Shown: positions 1-8,238, counted from the first letter of the stretch. The stretch is 34,255 bases of DNA from an uncultured Alphaproteobacteria bacterium (GCA_937903135.1 CALDAH010000031.1:1-34255), one strand, 5' to 3'. Translations and numbers: made by a program. Notes: generated by a model not told the origin, from the sequence alone.

Positions 1-523
1 GCAGTCGTGATTCAATCGCGGATTTATTATCCTGGAAATATTGCGATACCTGATTAATTATATCCTTGGCGGCGTCAATATTTGAATCCCATGATATATC
101 CCAGTCAATAGCGTCCGGCTGACCGCCCGCCAATTTATATGCACGACGCAGCGCGATTTTTAAATCTTCGTTAATCTGGCTGTCGGGGATTCCGTCGTTT
201 ATAAATGATTGCAGCTGTTTTAATTGCTTCTGGGCAATTTCATAGAGTTTATTTAAATCTTCTTTGTTCCCAATTCCGGGGCGTGGTGATGTGCTGCCGA
301 CGCTGCTTTCGTCATACCATTTTTCATCCTGCAGTGCGGCTTTAACGTAATTTACGACCTCGAGTTTATTATTTACCTCGGTATGCATGGATGTAATCGC
401 CAGGTTCGGATTGCGATATCCGCCGGATGTAACGCCGACGCTATGCCGGCTGCTGGTACTGCTGCCACTGCATGCGGCCAATGCTAATAGTGCAATTAAT
501 GATATGGAAAATTTCTGAATCAT
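1..523 (-). CDS. Putative lipoprotein, C-terminus beyond the window
   Basis: The frame is open from an ATG at 523 down to the left edge (174 codons visible), so the 3' end is missing. The N-terminus is a lipoprotein signal peptide: MIQK, a hydrophobic stretch, then the lipobox LAAC with Cys18 as the expected lipidated residue, followed by a Ser-rich linker. The rest is soluble and mostly helical, with many Asn, Asp, Lys and Gln residues. No domain is recognised. A promoter with 17-bp spacing lies upstream, and a GGGGGG stretch just before the ATG may act as ribosome binding site. The envelope location is well supported; the function is unknown. Confidence 0.7.
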   Translation of the reverse strand, partial: MIQKFSISLIALLALAACSGSSTSSRHSVGVTSGGYRNPNLAITSMHTEVNNKLEVVNYVKAALQDEKWYDESSVGSTSPRPGIGNKEDLNKLYEIAQKQLKQLQSFINDGIPDSQINEDLKIALRRAYKLAGGQPDAIDWDISWDSNIDAAKDIINQVSQYFQDNKSAIESRL

Positions 524-560
524 TAAATCCCCCCGTGGTATTGGAAATAGATATATATTC

Positions 561-589
561 ATATTAAGAGCTAAATATATATAAATCAA
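561..589 (-). promoter_or_regulatory. Promoter for the lipoprotein gene
   Basis: On the minus strand TTGATT (589-584) and TAATAT (566-561) are separated by 17 bp, placing the start near 554 and giving a leader of about 30 nt before the ATG at 523. Confidence 0.5.
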
Positions 590-617
590 GGTTAAAGTAT
601 AACCCCGGGGAAAATTT

Positions 618-950
618 TTAATGCCCGTGTGCAGCGACATGGACCAGGATACTGATTATAAATATTATTGTAATAACGCTTAGAATAATTTTTTGCGTTT
701 TATGCGATTTACCGCCATTACAGTGTTCGCATGAACATCGGCATTGGCGCATTGCCAACACCCATGACAGTCCCAGTGCGAGTGCGGAAAAAACAAAAAT
801 CCACGGTTCAATCCATTCGGGAATAATATGAAAATGGGCAGATTCCGGCGCAATCAGTCCGATAACCGATAATGCGATCGGCATGCCACAGCAAAATATA
901 TGCGGGACAATAGATGCGATAATTCCGATTTTTACAGCTTTGTTTTTCAT
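618..950 (-). CDS. MerC-like small membrane protein with Cys pairs
   Basis: 110 aa with about three membrane segments (roughly residues 8-30, 47-66 and 86-105). The first carries a Cys-Cys-Gly-Met-Pro motif (Cys20-Cys21), resembling the vicinal cysteines in the first helix of MerC-type mercury transport proteins. A cytoplasmic or periplasmic loop has the Cys-rich segment CRCSCEHC, and the C-terminus ends in His residues (HVAAHGH). These features point to metal binding or transport, but no substrate can be assigned. The start is supported by GAGGAA upstream and a 16-bp-spaced promoter. It could equally be an uncharacterised membrane protein that only shares the Cys pair. Confidence 0.6.
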   Translation of the reverse strand: MKNKAVKIGIIASIVPHIFCCGMPIALSVIGLIAPESAHFHIIPEWIEPWIFVFSALALGLSWVLAMRQCRCSCEHCNGGKSHKTQKIILSVITIIFIISILVHVAAHGH

Positions 951-975
951 AATAAATTCCTCGTGTGTTGGGGGA

Positions 976-1003
976 ATTCTATATTAAAATTTTATAATAA
1001 CAA
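976..1003 (-). promoter_or_regulatory. Promoter for the MerC-like gene
   Basis: Minus strand TTGTTA (1003-998), 16 bp, TAGAAT (981-976); start expected near 969, about 20 nt before the ATG at 950. Confidence 0.4.
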
Positions 1004-1058
1004 ATGATTTTTTTAACGGACATGACTATTTCCCCAGACCGGTTCCGGTTAATATGCT

Positions 1059-1134
1059 TGGTATCCCTAACAGGGCTCGAACCTGTATCTAATTCTTAGG
1101 AGGAATTTGTTCTATCCTGTTGAACTATAGGGAC
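1059..1134 (-). tRNA. tRNA-Arg (anticodon CCU)
   Basis: The minus strand folds into a complete 76-nt tRNA with encoded CCA. Acceptor GTCCCTA pairs with TAGGGAT (one G-T pair). The D stem is GTTC/GAAC. The anticodon stem AATTC/GAATT encloses the loop CTCCTAA, giving anticodon CCU, which reads AGG. The T stem is ACAGG/CCTGT around TTCGAGC. It is transcribed divergently from fabH. No clear U-tract terminator follows the CCA. Confidence 0.95.
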
Positions 1135-1143
1135 AATAGAGGT

Positions 1144-1172
1144 ATTTTATTCCTTGGATTTTAATATTGCAA
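1144..1172 (-). promoter_or_regulatory. Promoter for tRNA-Arg
   Basis: Minus strand TTGCAA (1172-1167), 17 bp, TAAAAT (1149-1144). The predicted start near 1137 is only a few nt before the mature 5' end at 1134. The -35 is the same palindromic hexamer used by fabH on the other strand. Confidence 0.6.
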
Positions 1173-1195
1173 GTTATAATCTATGCCGTTATAAT
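1167..1195 (+). promoter_or_regulatory. Promoter for fabH-ihfA
   Basis: TTGCAA (1167-1172), 17 bp, TATAAT (1190-1195). The start is expected near 1202, followed by the ribosome binding site GGAAAGGG before the fabH ATG. A second TATAAT (1175-1180) lies in the spacer but lacks a well-placed -35. Confidence 0.65.
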
Positions 1196-1218
1196 ACCTT
1201 GCGAAAAAGGAAAGGGTA

Positions 1219-2157
1219 ATGGGTAGCAGACTGGTCGGATATGGGTCTTATTTGCCAGAAAAGGTTATGACCAATCAAGATTTTGAAAAAATAATGGATA
1301 CATCAGACGAATGGATTGTTCAACGCACCGGGATGCGTGAACGTCACTTCGCCGCCGCCGATGAAACGGTTGTTGATATGGCGGCAAATGCCGCACGTCG
1401 CGCATTAAATAGCGCAAATTTAACAATAGATGATATTGACATGCTAATTGTTGCAACAACGTCATCCGAATTGGATTTCCCATCAGTCGCGGTTCAGGTC
1501 CTAGGAGCACTTGGGGCAAAAAATAATGCACCTGCATTTGATGTTCGCGGGGCATGCACGGGGTATATATATGGGCTGCATTGCGCGCGTGCGTTTTTTT
1601 CGGCCGGTATGCATAACCGTATAATGGTTATCGGCGCGGAAAAGATGTCCCGGTTCATAGATTTTAACGATCGCAATACTGCCGTTTTATTTGGCGACGG
1701 GGCAGGAGCGCTGATATTTGAACGTTCATCGTCCGGTTATTCTGGAATTATTGATACCGTCGTTATGGGTGACGGTCGGGAATTTGATATGCTGCACGGC
1801 AGCCCTGATCATAAAATTATTATGAACGGGCCCGAAACGTATAAGAAAGCTGTTACATTAATGCCCGCGGCCGCCCAGCATATTATGGAACATGCCGGTA
1901 TTACGGCCGAAAACGTAGATTGGATTATCCCGCATCAGGCGAATTTGCGTATTATTCAAAGTGGCGCGGCCCGTCTGGGATTTCCGTTGGAAAAAATATT
2001 AATAACCGTTGATAAACACGCCAATACCAGTGGCGCATCCGGTGTTTTGGCACTGTCGTATGGACTGGATAACGGGTATATTAAACATGGGCAATTGGTG
2101 TTATACCCGGCGTTTGGATCAGGGCTAACGTGGGGTGCGGCATTAATCAGGGTATAG
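1219..2157 (+). CDS. fabH: Beta-ketoacyl-ACP synthase III (FabH)
   Basis: 312 aa, close to the usual ~317. FabH starts fatty acid chains by condensing acetyl-CoA with malonyl-ACP in the cytoplasm. The Cys-His-Asn triad is visible: Cys113 in RGACTGY, His239 in IIPHQAN and Asn269 in KHANTSGASG. The N-terminal TSDEWIVQRTGMRER segment is typical of the family. GGAAAGGG precedes the ATG. The gene is 9 nt from ihfA, matching the alphaproteobacterial plsX-fabH-ihfA order; plsX is missing here and the tRNA-Arg gene takes the upstream side. The Asn loop reads NTSGASG rather than the more common NTSAAS. Confidence 0.95.
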   Translation: MGSRLVGYGSYLPEKVMTNQDFEKIMDTSDEWIVQRTGMRERHFAAADETVVDMAANAARRALNSANLTIDDIDMLIVATTSSELDFPSVAVQVLGALGAKNNAPAFDVRGACTGYIYGLHCARAFFSAGMHNRIMVIGAEKMSRFIDFNDRNTAVLFGDGAGALIFERSSSGYSGIIDTVVMGDGREFDMLHGSPDHKIIMNGPETYKKAVTLMPAAAQHIMEHAGITAENVDWIIPHQANLRIIQSGAARLGFPLEKILITVDKHANTSGASGVLALSYGLDNGYIKHGQLVLYPAFGSGLTWGAALIRV

Positions 2158-2166
2158 GGGAAAAAT

Positions 2167-2451
2167 ATGGCAACAGTAACAAGAAATGATTTTGCAAACC
2201 GTCTGCGGGAACGATTTGGCCTGACGACTGCGGATGCGTATAAGCTGGTAGATGTTATTTTTGATGAAATCCGCGAGTCGTTAATTAACGGCGAAGAGGT
2301 TAAGTTCGCAGGTTTCGGCAGCTTTAAAATTTTAACTAAATCTGCCCGTATGGGACGAAACCCAAAAACGGGTGCGCCGGCGGTAATCAGCGCGCGTCGC
2401 GTGGCAACATTTCGCCCCAGTACTGAATTTCGTGCCCGCGTGGCAAAATAA
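2167..2451 (+). CDS. ihfA: Integration host factor subunit alpha
   Basis: 94 aa, a full-length IHF/HU protein. It bends DNA as a heterodimer with IhfB in recombination, replication and transcription. The beta-arm motif GRNPKTG (residues about 62-68) and the following ARRVATFRPS match IHF alpha better than HU. AGGGGAAA precedes the ATG. It is co-transcribed with fabH, the arrangement expected in Alphaproteobacteria, and ends in a strong terminator. Confidence 0.92.
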   Translation: MATVTRNDFANRLRERFGLTTADAYKLVDVIFDEIRESLINGEEVKFAGFGSFKILTKSARMGRNPKTGAPAVISARRVATFRPSTEFRARVAK

Positions 2452-2480
2452 AAAACGCCCATCGGGCGTTTCTTTTTTTC
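2452..2480. terminator. Bidirectional intrinsic terminator
   Basis: Stem AACGCCC/GGGCGTT with loop ATC, an A-run on the left and a T-run on the right. It serves ihfA (+) and probably also the convergent metallopeptidase gene (-). Confidence 0.85.
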
Positions 2481-2499
2481 CCCCGGTCGGGGATTTTTA

Positions 2500-4485
2500 T
2501 TACCACAGTGTAACGCGTTCGTTCGGTGCGATATACATATCATCGGCGGGTGTTATATTAAATGCATCATACCATCCGGGGATATGAACCAATATTCCGT
2601 TAACACGATTTTCGCCAATTGAATGTTCATCGGTTTTAGTCAGACGTATCGCCTCGTCCGGGCGAATATTTTGTGACCATGCGCCGGCATATGCGATAAA
2701 GAATCGCATATCGGACGTTATGCCGTTTACAGAATCCGATGGAACGCCATAGTTTTTATATGCGGCATATGCGATTGTAACGCCGCCGTAATCCGCTAAG
2801 TTTTCGCCAAGTGTAAATTCACCGTTCGCATGAATATCGGGCGTGATCGCGATTTTGTCAAAGAATTCTTTCATAACATTCGCGCGCTGGGAAAATGCAT
2901 CTGCATCCGATGGCTGCCACCAGTCGCGCATATTACCGTTGGTATCAAAATGACGGCCGGAATCGTCAAAACCGTGCGTCATCTCGTGACCGATTATTGC
3001 GCCGATTGCGCCATAGTTAAATGCGTCGTCGGCATCCATGTCAAAAAACGGTGGTTGTAAAATCCCGGCGGGAAAACATATCTCGTTTGTTGACGGGTCA
3101 TAGTATGCATTAACCTCGTGCGCGTTCATATACCACAGTGTCGGGTCATTTTCTTTGCCGATTTTTTGTAACCAGAAATCGTCGCTAAATTCCGATACGC
3201 GAACCATATTTTCCCAGAGTGAATCATTTTTTATCACCAGTTTATCATAGTTGCGCCATTTATCCGGGTATCCGATTTTTGCCGTAAATCCGTTTAGTTT
3301 TTCCAGTGCCTGTGTTTTTGTCGGCCCGGACATCCAGTCTGATTCCTGGATGCGCGCGGCGAATGCACGCTGCAGATTTTTTACCAATTCCTGCATCCGT
3401 TTTTTTGCCGCCGGCGAGAAGTATTTTTCCGTATACAGTCGGCCGATTTCTTCGCCCAGGGAATCGTCAATTAACATAACGGCGCGTTTCCAGCGTGGTT
3501 TTTGTTCTTTTTGGCCGCGCATCGTTCGGCTGTAAAAATCAAATGCGATATCGTATGTCGCATCATCAAGCAGGCTTTCGGATGCCCCGATAATACGATA
3601 TTTTAGATATGTTTTTATTAGCGCAAAATCGGTGTCGCTAATAATTGCAATTGATTCTGCGATCGCTTCGGGTTGTCCGATGTTTATATATTCGGCCGCG
3701 GCCGCCCCACGTGCGGATAAAAATTCATCCCAGTTAAACGAGGGAAATTTTTCCTTTATCTCGGCGATTGACATTTTATGATAATTTGCATGCGGGTCGC
3801 GCAGTTTTTCTTTTGGATAAAATGATTTTGCCATCCGTTCTTCCAGCGCGTATAGTTTATCCGTATCCGCCTGGATATTATAATTTTTCATCTGCGCTGT
3901 GATATATTGTTTATATTTTTCGCGAATAGTTTTAGATTTTTCATCCGTATCTATAAAATAATCACGTGGCAATCCAATTCCGCCCTGGACGATGTTATAT
4001 AAAAAGTGTTCGCTGTCCTTTTCGTCCAGTGCGACGCCATCACCCCAGAATGCGGATGTAAAACGAAACATCCGGCCGAGATATCCCGGCAGATCCGCCG
4101 GTGACCGCAGCTCGTCAATTTCAGCCAAATACGGGGCGACGGGCGTCGTTTTATCCGCGTTTAGTTTTTCTGAATCCATTGCAATTTTATAAAGCAGGCC
4201 GATTTTTCCAGTATCGTTTTCTGCGATCTGACGAACGCGTTCCTGGTTTGTATTATTTAATATTTCCCATGTGCCATATCGGGAATAATCGTCCGGGATC
4301 GGATTTCGGTTGCGCCATTCGCGTGTTACGTATTCATAAAAATTATCCCCGGGCCGTATCGCGGCAGACAGGCTTTCAGGATCAAATCCGATTGTCATTT
4401 TTTTCTCCTTTTCGGTATTAAATGCAAATGCGACAGCGATCGCAACAGATATTATTCCAATGAAATTTAAGAATTTATTTTCCAT
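2500..4485 (-). CDS. M13 (neprilysin/PepO) family zinc metallopeptidase
   Basis: 661 aa from the first ATG. M13 enzymes cleave short peptides. The zinc motif HEMTH has His500, Glu501 and His504; the third ligand is Glu561 in GENLADYGG, and the C-terminus ends in Trp as is usual in the family. The N-terminal FDPESLSAAIRPGDNFYEYV segment is the typical start of the M13 fold. From the first ATG the protein has a hydrophobic segment (residues 7-22), suggesting export or anchoring. An internal ATG at 4398 (Met30) has a far better ribosome binding site and would give a 632-aa cytoplasmic form. The gene follows hemW by 1 nt and is probably co-transcribed with it. Confidence 0.92.
   Translation of the reverse strand: MENKFLNFIGIISVAIAVAFAFNTEKEKKMTIGFDPESLSAAIRPGDNFYEYVTREWRNRNPIPDDYSRYGTWEILNNTNQERVRQIAENDTGKIGLLYKIAMDSEKLNADKTTPVAPYLAEIDELRSPADLPGYLGRMFRFTSAFWGDGVALDEKDSEHFLYNIVQGGIGLPRDYFIDTDEKSKTIREKYKQYITAQMKNYNIQADTDKLYALEERMAKSFYPKEKLRDPHANYHKMSIAEIKEKFPSFNWDEFLSARGAAAAEYINIGQPEAIAESIAIISDTDFALIKTYLKYRIIGASESLLDDATYDIAFDFYSRTMRGQKEQKPRWKRAVMLIDDSLGEEIGRLYTEKYFSPAAKKRMQELVKNLQRAFAARIQESDWMSGPTKTQALEKLNGFTAKIGYPDKWRNYDKLVIKNDSLWENMVRVSEFSDDFWLQKIGKENDPTLWYMNAHEVNAYYDPSTNEICFPAGILQPPFFDMDADDAFNYGAIGAIIGHEMTHGFDDSGRHFDTNGNMRDWWQPSDADAFSQRANVMKEFFDKIAITPDIHANGEFTLGENLADYGGVTIAYAAYKNYGVPSDSVNGITSDMRFFIAYAGAWSQNIRPDEAIRLTKTDEHSIGENRVNGILVHIPGWYDAFNITPADDMYIAPNERVTLW
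4398..4410 (-). promoter_or_regulatory. Strong internal ribosome binding site in the M13 peptidase gene
   Basis: On the minus strand AAGGAG (4410-4405) lies 6 nt before an in-frame ATG (4398-4396, Met30). The upstream ATG at 4485 has only an AT-rich stretch before it and would depend on coupling to hemW. Confidence 0.6.
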
Positions 4486-4486
4486 T

Positions 4487-5542
4487 TTATTTTATTAATT
4501 TTACCAGCAAATTATCTAAAATCAACATCCCGGATTTTGTGGCGCGGATATAACCGTTATCAATCTGAATATAATTATTGGCCCGGCGGGCGTATTCTGA
4601 ATTCAGTATCGCGTTAATGTCGTCCGTAACCCTGATGCCACGTGTCGTTCGCAGCCCGGTTATTAGTTTTTCCGCCGCCCGGTCAGATGCAGACAGCGGC
4701 TGATATAATTCGCCGGCCCCGCGCTGTTCGTACCATTGGTTGTTGATATACGGGCGTCCGGCCGCCCCTTGGCCAATTCCGATATATGGCGCGCCGGCCC
4801 ATATGTTTTGGTTGTGTATGCATTCATATCCCGGGGCGGCGTAGTTTGAAATCTCGTATCGGGGCAGGGCAAGTGTCGCCTGGATCGCGTTATACATATC
4901 GGCCATTTCAGCATCGGATGGCATATCCAGGTTCATTTTCCCGAACACCGTTTCAGGTTCAATCGTCAGCTCGTACATTGAACAATGGCGCAGTCCGATT
5001 TTGTTTATCTCGCGGCAGGTTGATATAATATCTTTTGTTGTTTCACCCGGCAGGCCGTATATAAAATCAGCCGATACGCGAATTTTGCGATCGGCGGCGT
5101 TGCGTAATAACTCTATTGCCGCGGCCGCTGAATGTCGGCGACCTAAGAATTTCAGTTTTTCGTCGTCCAGGCTCTGAACGCCGACCGATAAACGGTTCAC
5201 CCCGGCCGCGATAAATTCATCTAGTTTTTTGCGGTCCATCGTCCCGGGGTTGGATTCAAGTGTAATCTCGCATTCGGGGGGGGTATTAAAATTTTTAGAT
5301 ATCGCGTTTATTATTTTTTCAAATCCCACGGCAGGCATTAGCGACGGCGTCCCGCCCCCGAAAAATATCGTCGGTATATCAACGCGTCCCAATATTTTCC
5401 CCCATTCGTTGATTTCAGATATTATCTGATCGCTGTACCGGGCCCAGTCGGGCGATGCGCACGGGCGGCTGAAAAATGCACAATAATTGCACTTAGACGC
5501 GCAAAACGGGACGTGAATATAAATATTATGTGGAACGTTCAT
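4487..5542 (-). CDS. hemW: HemW, radical SAM heme chaperone
   Basis: 351 aa. HemW-family proteins bind heme and a [4Fe-4S] cluster and are thought to deliver heme; they resemble HemN but usually lack coproporphyrinogen oxidase activity. The cluster motif is Cys14-x3-Cys18-x2-Cys21 within HVPFCASKCNYCAFF, followed by the SAM-binding FFGGGTPSLM. The N-terminus lacks the extra HemN residues, favouring HemW. A promoter (TTGCAC, 16 bp, TAAAAT) puts transcription at or next to the ATG, so the mRNA may be leaderless; no Shine-Dalgarno is visible. The M13 peptidase gene follows at once. Confidence 0.9.
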   Translation of the reverse strand: MNVPHNIYIHVPFCASKCNYCAFFSRPCASPDWARYSDQIISEINEWGKILGRVDIPTIFFGGGTPSLMPAVGFEKIINAISKNFNTPPECEITLESNPGTMDRKKLDEFIAAGVNRLSVGVQSLDDEKLKFLGRRHSAAAAIELLRNAADRKIRVSADFIYGLPGETTKDIISTCREINKIGLRHCSMYELTIEPETVFGKMNLDMPSDAEMADMYNAIQATLALPRYEISNYAAPGYECIHNQNIWAGAPYIGIGQGAAGRPYINNQWYEQRGAGELYQPLSASDRAAEKLITGLRTTRGIRVTDDINAILNSEYARRANNYIQIDNGYIRATKSGMLILDNLLVKLIK

Positions 5543-5549
5543 CGGGGGT

Positions 5550-5577
5550 ATTTTAATTTATCATATCACGGGTGCAA
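5550..5577 (-). promoter_or_regulatory. Promoter for hemW (leaderless start)
   Basis: Minus strand TTGCAC (5577-5572), 16 bp, TAAAAT (5555-5550). Seven nt downstream is 5543, adjacent to the hemW ATG at 5542. Confidence 0.5.
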
Positions 5578-5614
5578 GGAATAAATGAAAATACTTTTAT
5601 GTAACAATTTTTTA

Positions 5615-5623
5615 TGATATAAT
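5615..5623 (+). promoter_or_regulatory. Extended -10 promoter for the omptin-like gene
   Basis: TGA-TATAAT (5615-5623) is a perfect extended -10; no good -35 is seen 17 bp upstream. Transcription should begin near 5630, only about 5 nt before the ATG at 5635. Confidence 0.55.
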
Positions 5624-5634
5624 AATTGCAGACT

Positions 5635-7116
5635 ATGATCATGAATATACGATTAATTGCTTTTTTTACAGGGATTATCGCGCCATTGACGGCATTCGCC
5701 GCCAAGGAAGGCGTACCGTCATATTACCAGACGAATACCCCGAACGCTAATCAGGCGGCATATAGTCAATATGCAAATCAGGGCTATACAAAATACGTCG
5801 GTCAATCGGGCCAGAAACAGGTCGTAGGATCGCGATCATATTCATATCAGGTCCCGCGTGCAACCATGCCAGAGTTTACCGGGATAATGACGACAAATGG
5901 TATTGCACTGCCGGCCGCGGCCGAACCTGCGACCAGTATTTATGCCGATTATACCCGGCGATTTGCAGATTTTGAGTTTAAGACGGGCGTAAATTCCATC
6001 CTGGAATGGGATGATATGGTATTTAACGAAATAACCGTCGGGGCGCATCATAATTTCAGCCTGCGGAACTTTGATTTATTTGCATACGGGGAATATACAT
6101 ACGGGAAAATGTCGCATGGCGGTCTGTCTATGGACTATGACCTGAAACCGTTTGACGAATCCCGCCCAGAAGAGGGGATATTTACCATATCCATCGGTGA
6201 TGAATCCGGGCGTTCTGATCATTTCCGTTTTGGAATCGGGGCGCATCATATCTGGGATATTGGTGGCTGGAAGCTCTCGCCGTCAATCGGTTATGAAATC
6301 TTTAAACATGACTTAGAGATGTCAGATCACTATTACCCGAATCCGGGGATTTATCTGCCGCTTATGACGGATAAGGGTGACTATGTTTACGGTGATGCGA
6401 ATGGTAATTATTTTACCGCACCCGTCGGCGCAACGGTTCAGTCCGACTGGTATCAGGTATGTATGTCGCCCGAGGATATTAAGCTGGTTCAGGCACCGGG
6501 CAGTGGATATTTTCAGCTGGGATCTAATCTGGTAATGGGTGACTATGATCCGACAATGGGAACGATCCCATGGGGCGTAGATGCCGGTGAATGTGTTATT
6601 ATCGGCGGCGACGGCCCGATTGTTGTGGGCGGAACAACGCATATATATGATACGACATGGAGTGGTTTCTATATCGGGCTGGAAATTGAAAAACAGATGA
6701 CGCTGTCTGATAAACTGCGTTTTTATGTTCAGTTCGGTCTGCCTAAGTATTCATCCGAAGGGACATGGCCAAATCGTGATGACTGGCAGCAGAACCCCAG
6801 CTTCTTAGACGAGGGCAGCAACGGCGCATATTCATATATGGCAGAAATGGAATATAACTTCCGCCTGTCTAATCGGTTGCAGCTGTCGCTGAAGGTTGAT
6901 ACAAACTGCTTCCACGTTGGTAAAATCGCAGGGGAGTTATATATCGCAGAGAGATCATATTTCCTGTTGGATGAAAACGGCCAGTATGTATTAGATGCAA
7001 ATGGCGTGCCAATCCTGGAAACAACGCCCGCCCATACCGAAGAGATTTCAGATTCGTTAAAGCATGCAACATGGCAGTCTTTTGGGTTGCATCTTGGTGT
7101 TAAATATTCTTTTTAA
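5635..7116 (+). CDS. Omptin-like outer-membrane beta-barrel protein
   Basis: 493 aa from ATG 5635 (a TTG at 5626 or ATG at 5641 are alternatives). A signal peptide ends near AFA-AKEG. Residues ~25-105 form a Tyr/Gln/Asn-rich extension. From about residue 105 the order of motifs follows OmpT: SILEW (cf. SQLDW), HGGLSMDYD with Asp167/Asp169 at the place of OmpT Asp83/Asp85, GDESGRSD, GFYIGLE, and a C-terminal GVKYSF ending in Phe, the usual barrel signal. Where OmpT has Asp210-Glu-His212, this protein reads NRDDWQQ (Asp-Asp-Trp at 382-384), so the catalytic His is missing. A loop of about 100 residues (~237-340) with Cys276 and Cys320 is longer than in OmpT. Proteolysis is doubtful. The lytic transglycosylase gene follows closely. 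Confidence 0.6.
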   Translation: MIMNIRLIAFFTGIIAPLTAFAAKEGVPSYYQTNTPNANQAAYSQYANQGYTKYVGQSGQKQVVGSRSYSYQVPRATMPEFTGIMTTNGIALPAAAEPATSIYADYTRRFADFEFKTGVNSILEWDDMVFNEITVGAHHNFSLRNFDLFAYGEYTYGKMSHGGLSMDYDLKPFDESRPEEGIFTISIGDESGRSDHFRFGIGAHHIWDIGGWKLSPSIGYEIFKHDLEMSDHYYPNPGIYLPLMTDKGDYVYGDANGNYFTAPVGATVQSDWYQVCMSPEDIKLVQAPGSGYFQLGSNLVMGDYDPTMGTIPWGVDAGECVIIGGDGPIVVGGTTHIYDTTWSGFYIGLEIEKQMTLSDKLRFYVQFGLPKYSSEGTWPNRDDWQQNPSFLDEGSNGAYSYMAEMEYNFRLSNRLQLSLKVDTNCFHVGKIAGELYIAERSYFLLDENGQYVLDANGVPILETTPAHTEEISDSLKHATWQSFGLHLGVKYSF

Positions 7117-7133
7117 CAAGAAAGGTGTTTTCA

Positions 7134-8198
7134 ATGATACTACGAAATGTTACGTCGCGCATAGTCGCTGCTGTGGTTTTATCTGTCGTGTCGGTTTCTG
7201 CATTCGCTGATCGCGGTACATTTGATATGGAACGCTGGTCGGGCATTCTGGATAATATTCGTACGCGGGCGGCCGATCAAAATATATCCGATAATACCAT
7301 ACGGGATACACTAAAATCCCCCGCGTTTATCCCAGCAATTGTAAAAAACGATAATAACCAGGCTGAATTTAAATTAACCCTGGAACAATATCTGGCGCGA
7401 ACGGTAAATACTGCGCGTATTCGCGGCGGCAAAAAAATGCATGCAACATACCCATCTATGCTGGCGCGGGTAGAGGCAAAGTATGGAATTCAGCCTCATG
7501 TAATATTGGCATTTTGGGGTATGGAATCCAATTACGGTGCAGTTCGGTCGCGATATAAGCTAACCGATGCGTTTTTAACATTAATATATGACGGGCGTCG
7601 CGAAACATTTTTCGGAAACCAGTTGCTGGCATTAATGAAAATCGCTGATGACAATGGCTTGGATATAAACGATATCAGCGGCAGCTGGGCCGGTGCAATG
7701 GGACATTTTCAGTTTATCCCAACAACATTGGCCGCATATGGTGCGGACGGAAATGGCGACGGTAAAATAGATATTATTCACAGTATTGGCGACGCGATGT
7801 TCAGTGCCGGGAACTATCTAAATAAACTGGGCTGGAATTCAAATGAACGCATCGTGCGCAAGGTTATATTGCCCGGTGATTTTGATTTGTCTCTGTTGGA
7901 TGGGAAAACAAAAAAGTCATTATCTGAATGGGCCGCGATGGGAATTACAAATCCGGACGGTACGCCGATCCCGGTGGCCGATATGGCGGCCGGAATCGTT
8001 GCGGACGTTGCCGCGATTAATACCGCACGTGATGCAATTAACGCGGCCGCTGCGGAATACGGCATGGATACAGATACACCGCCACAGCCGGTAATTACCG
8101 CATATTTAACATACCCTAATTTTTATCGGATAAAGAAGTGGAATAATTCAAACTGGTATGCAATCGCGATCGCAACATTGGCCGATGAATTGAAATAG
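7134..8198 (+). CDS. Lytic murein transglycosylase, MltB type (GH103)
   Basis: 354 aa from the ATG at 7134, which lies 8 nt after GAAAGG; a GTG at 7125 is in frame but less well placed. The enzyme cleaves peptidoglycan to 1,6-anhydro products in the periplasm. A signal peptide (VVLSVVSVSAFA) without a lipobox Cys suggests a soluble or weakly attached form. The catalytic Glu131 sits in WGMESNYG, followed by family motifs SWAGAMGHFQFIPTT and GDGKIDI. It lies 17 nt after the omptin-like gene and likely shares its transcript, so both act in the envelope. Confidence 0.9.
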   Translation: MILRNVTSRIVAAVVLSVVSVSAFADRGTFDMERWSGILDNIRTRAADQNISDNTIRDTLKSPAFIPAIVKNDNNQAEFKLTLEQYLARTVNTARIRGGKKMHATYPSMLARVEAKYGIQPHVILAFWGMESNYGAVRSRYKLTDAFLTLIYDGRRETFFGNQLLALMKIADDNGLDINDISGSWAGAMGHFQFIPTTLAAYGADGNGDGKIDIIHSIGDAMFSAGNYLNKLGWNSNERIVRKVILPGDFDLSLLDGKTKKSLSEWAAMGITNPDGTPIPVADMAAGIVADVAAINTARDAINAAAAEYGMDTDTPPQPVITAYLTYPNFYRIKKWNNSNWYAIAIATLADELK

Positions 8199-8199
8199 A

Positions 8200-8228
8200 T
8201 TGAATTTATTCCTGATTTATGATATACT
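8200..8228 (+). promoter_or_regulatory. Extended -10 promoter upstream of the tail-fibre-like gene
   Basis: TTGAAT (8200-8205), 17 bp ending in TGA, TATACT (8223-8228). Start expected near 8235, just before a terminator hairpin. Confidence 0.55.
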
Positions 8229-8238
8229 AAACATAACA

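Noticed and set aside
1956..2543. 195-aa frame opposite fabH and ihfA
   Set aside because: Shadow of two well-supported genes and a terminator, with no ribosome binding site or domain.
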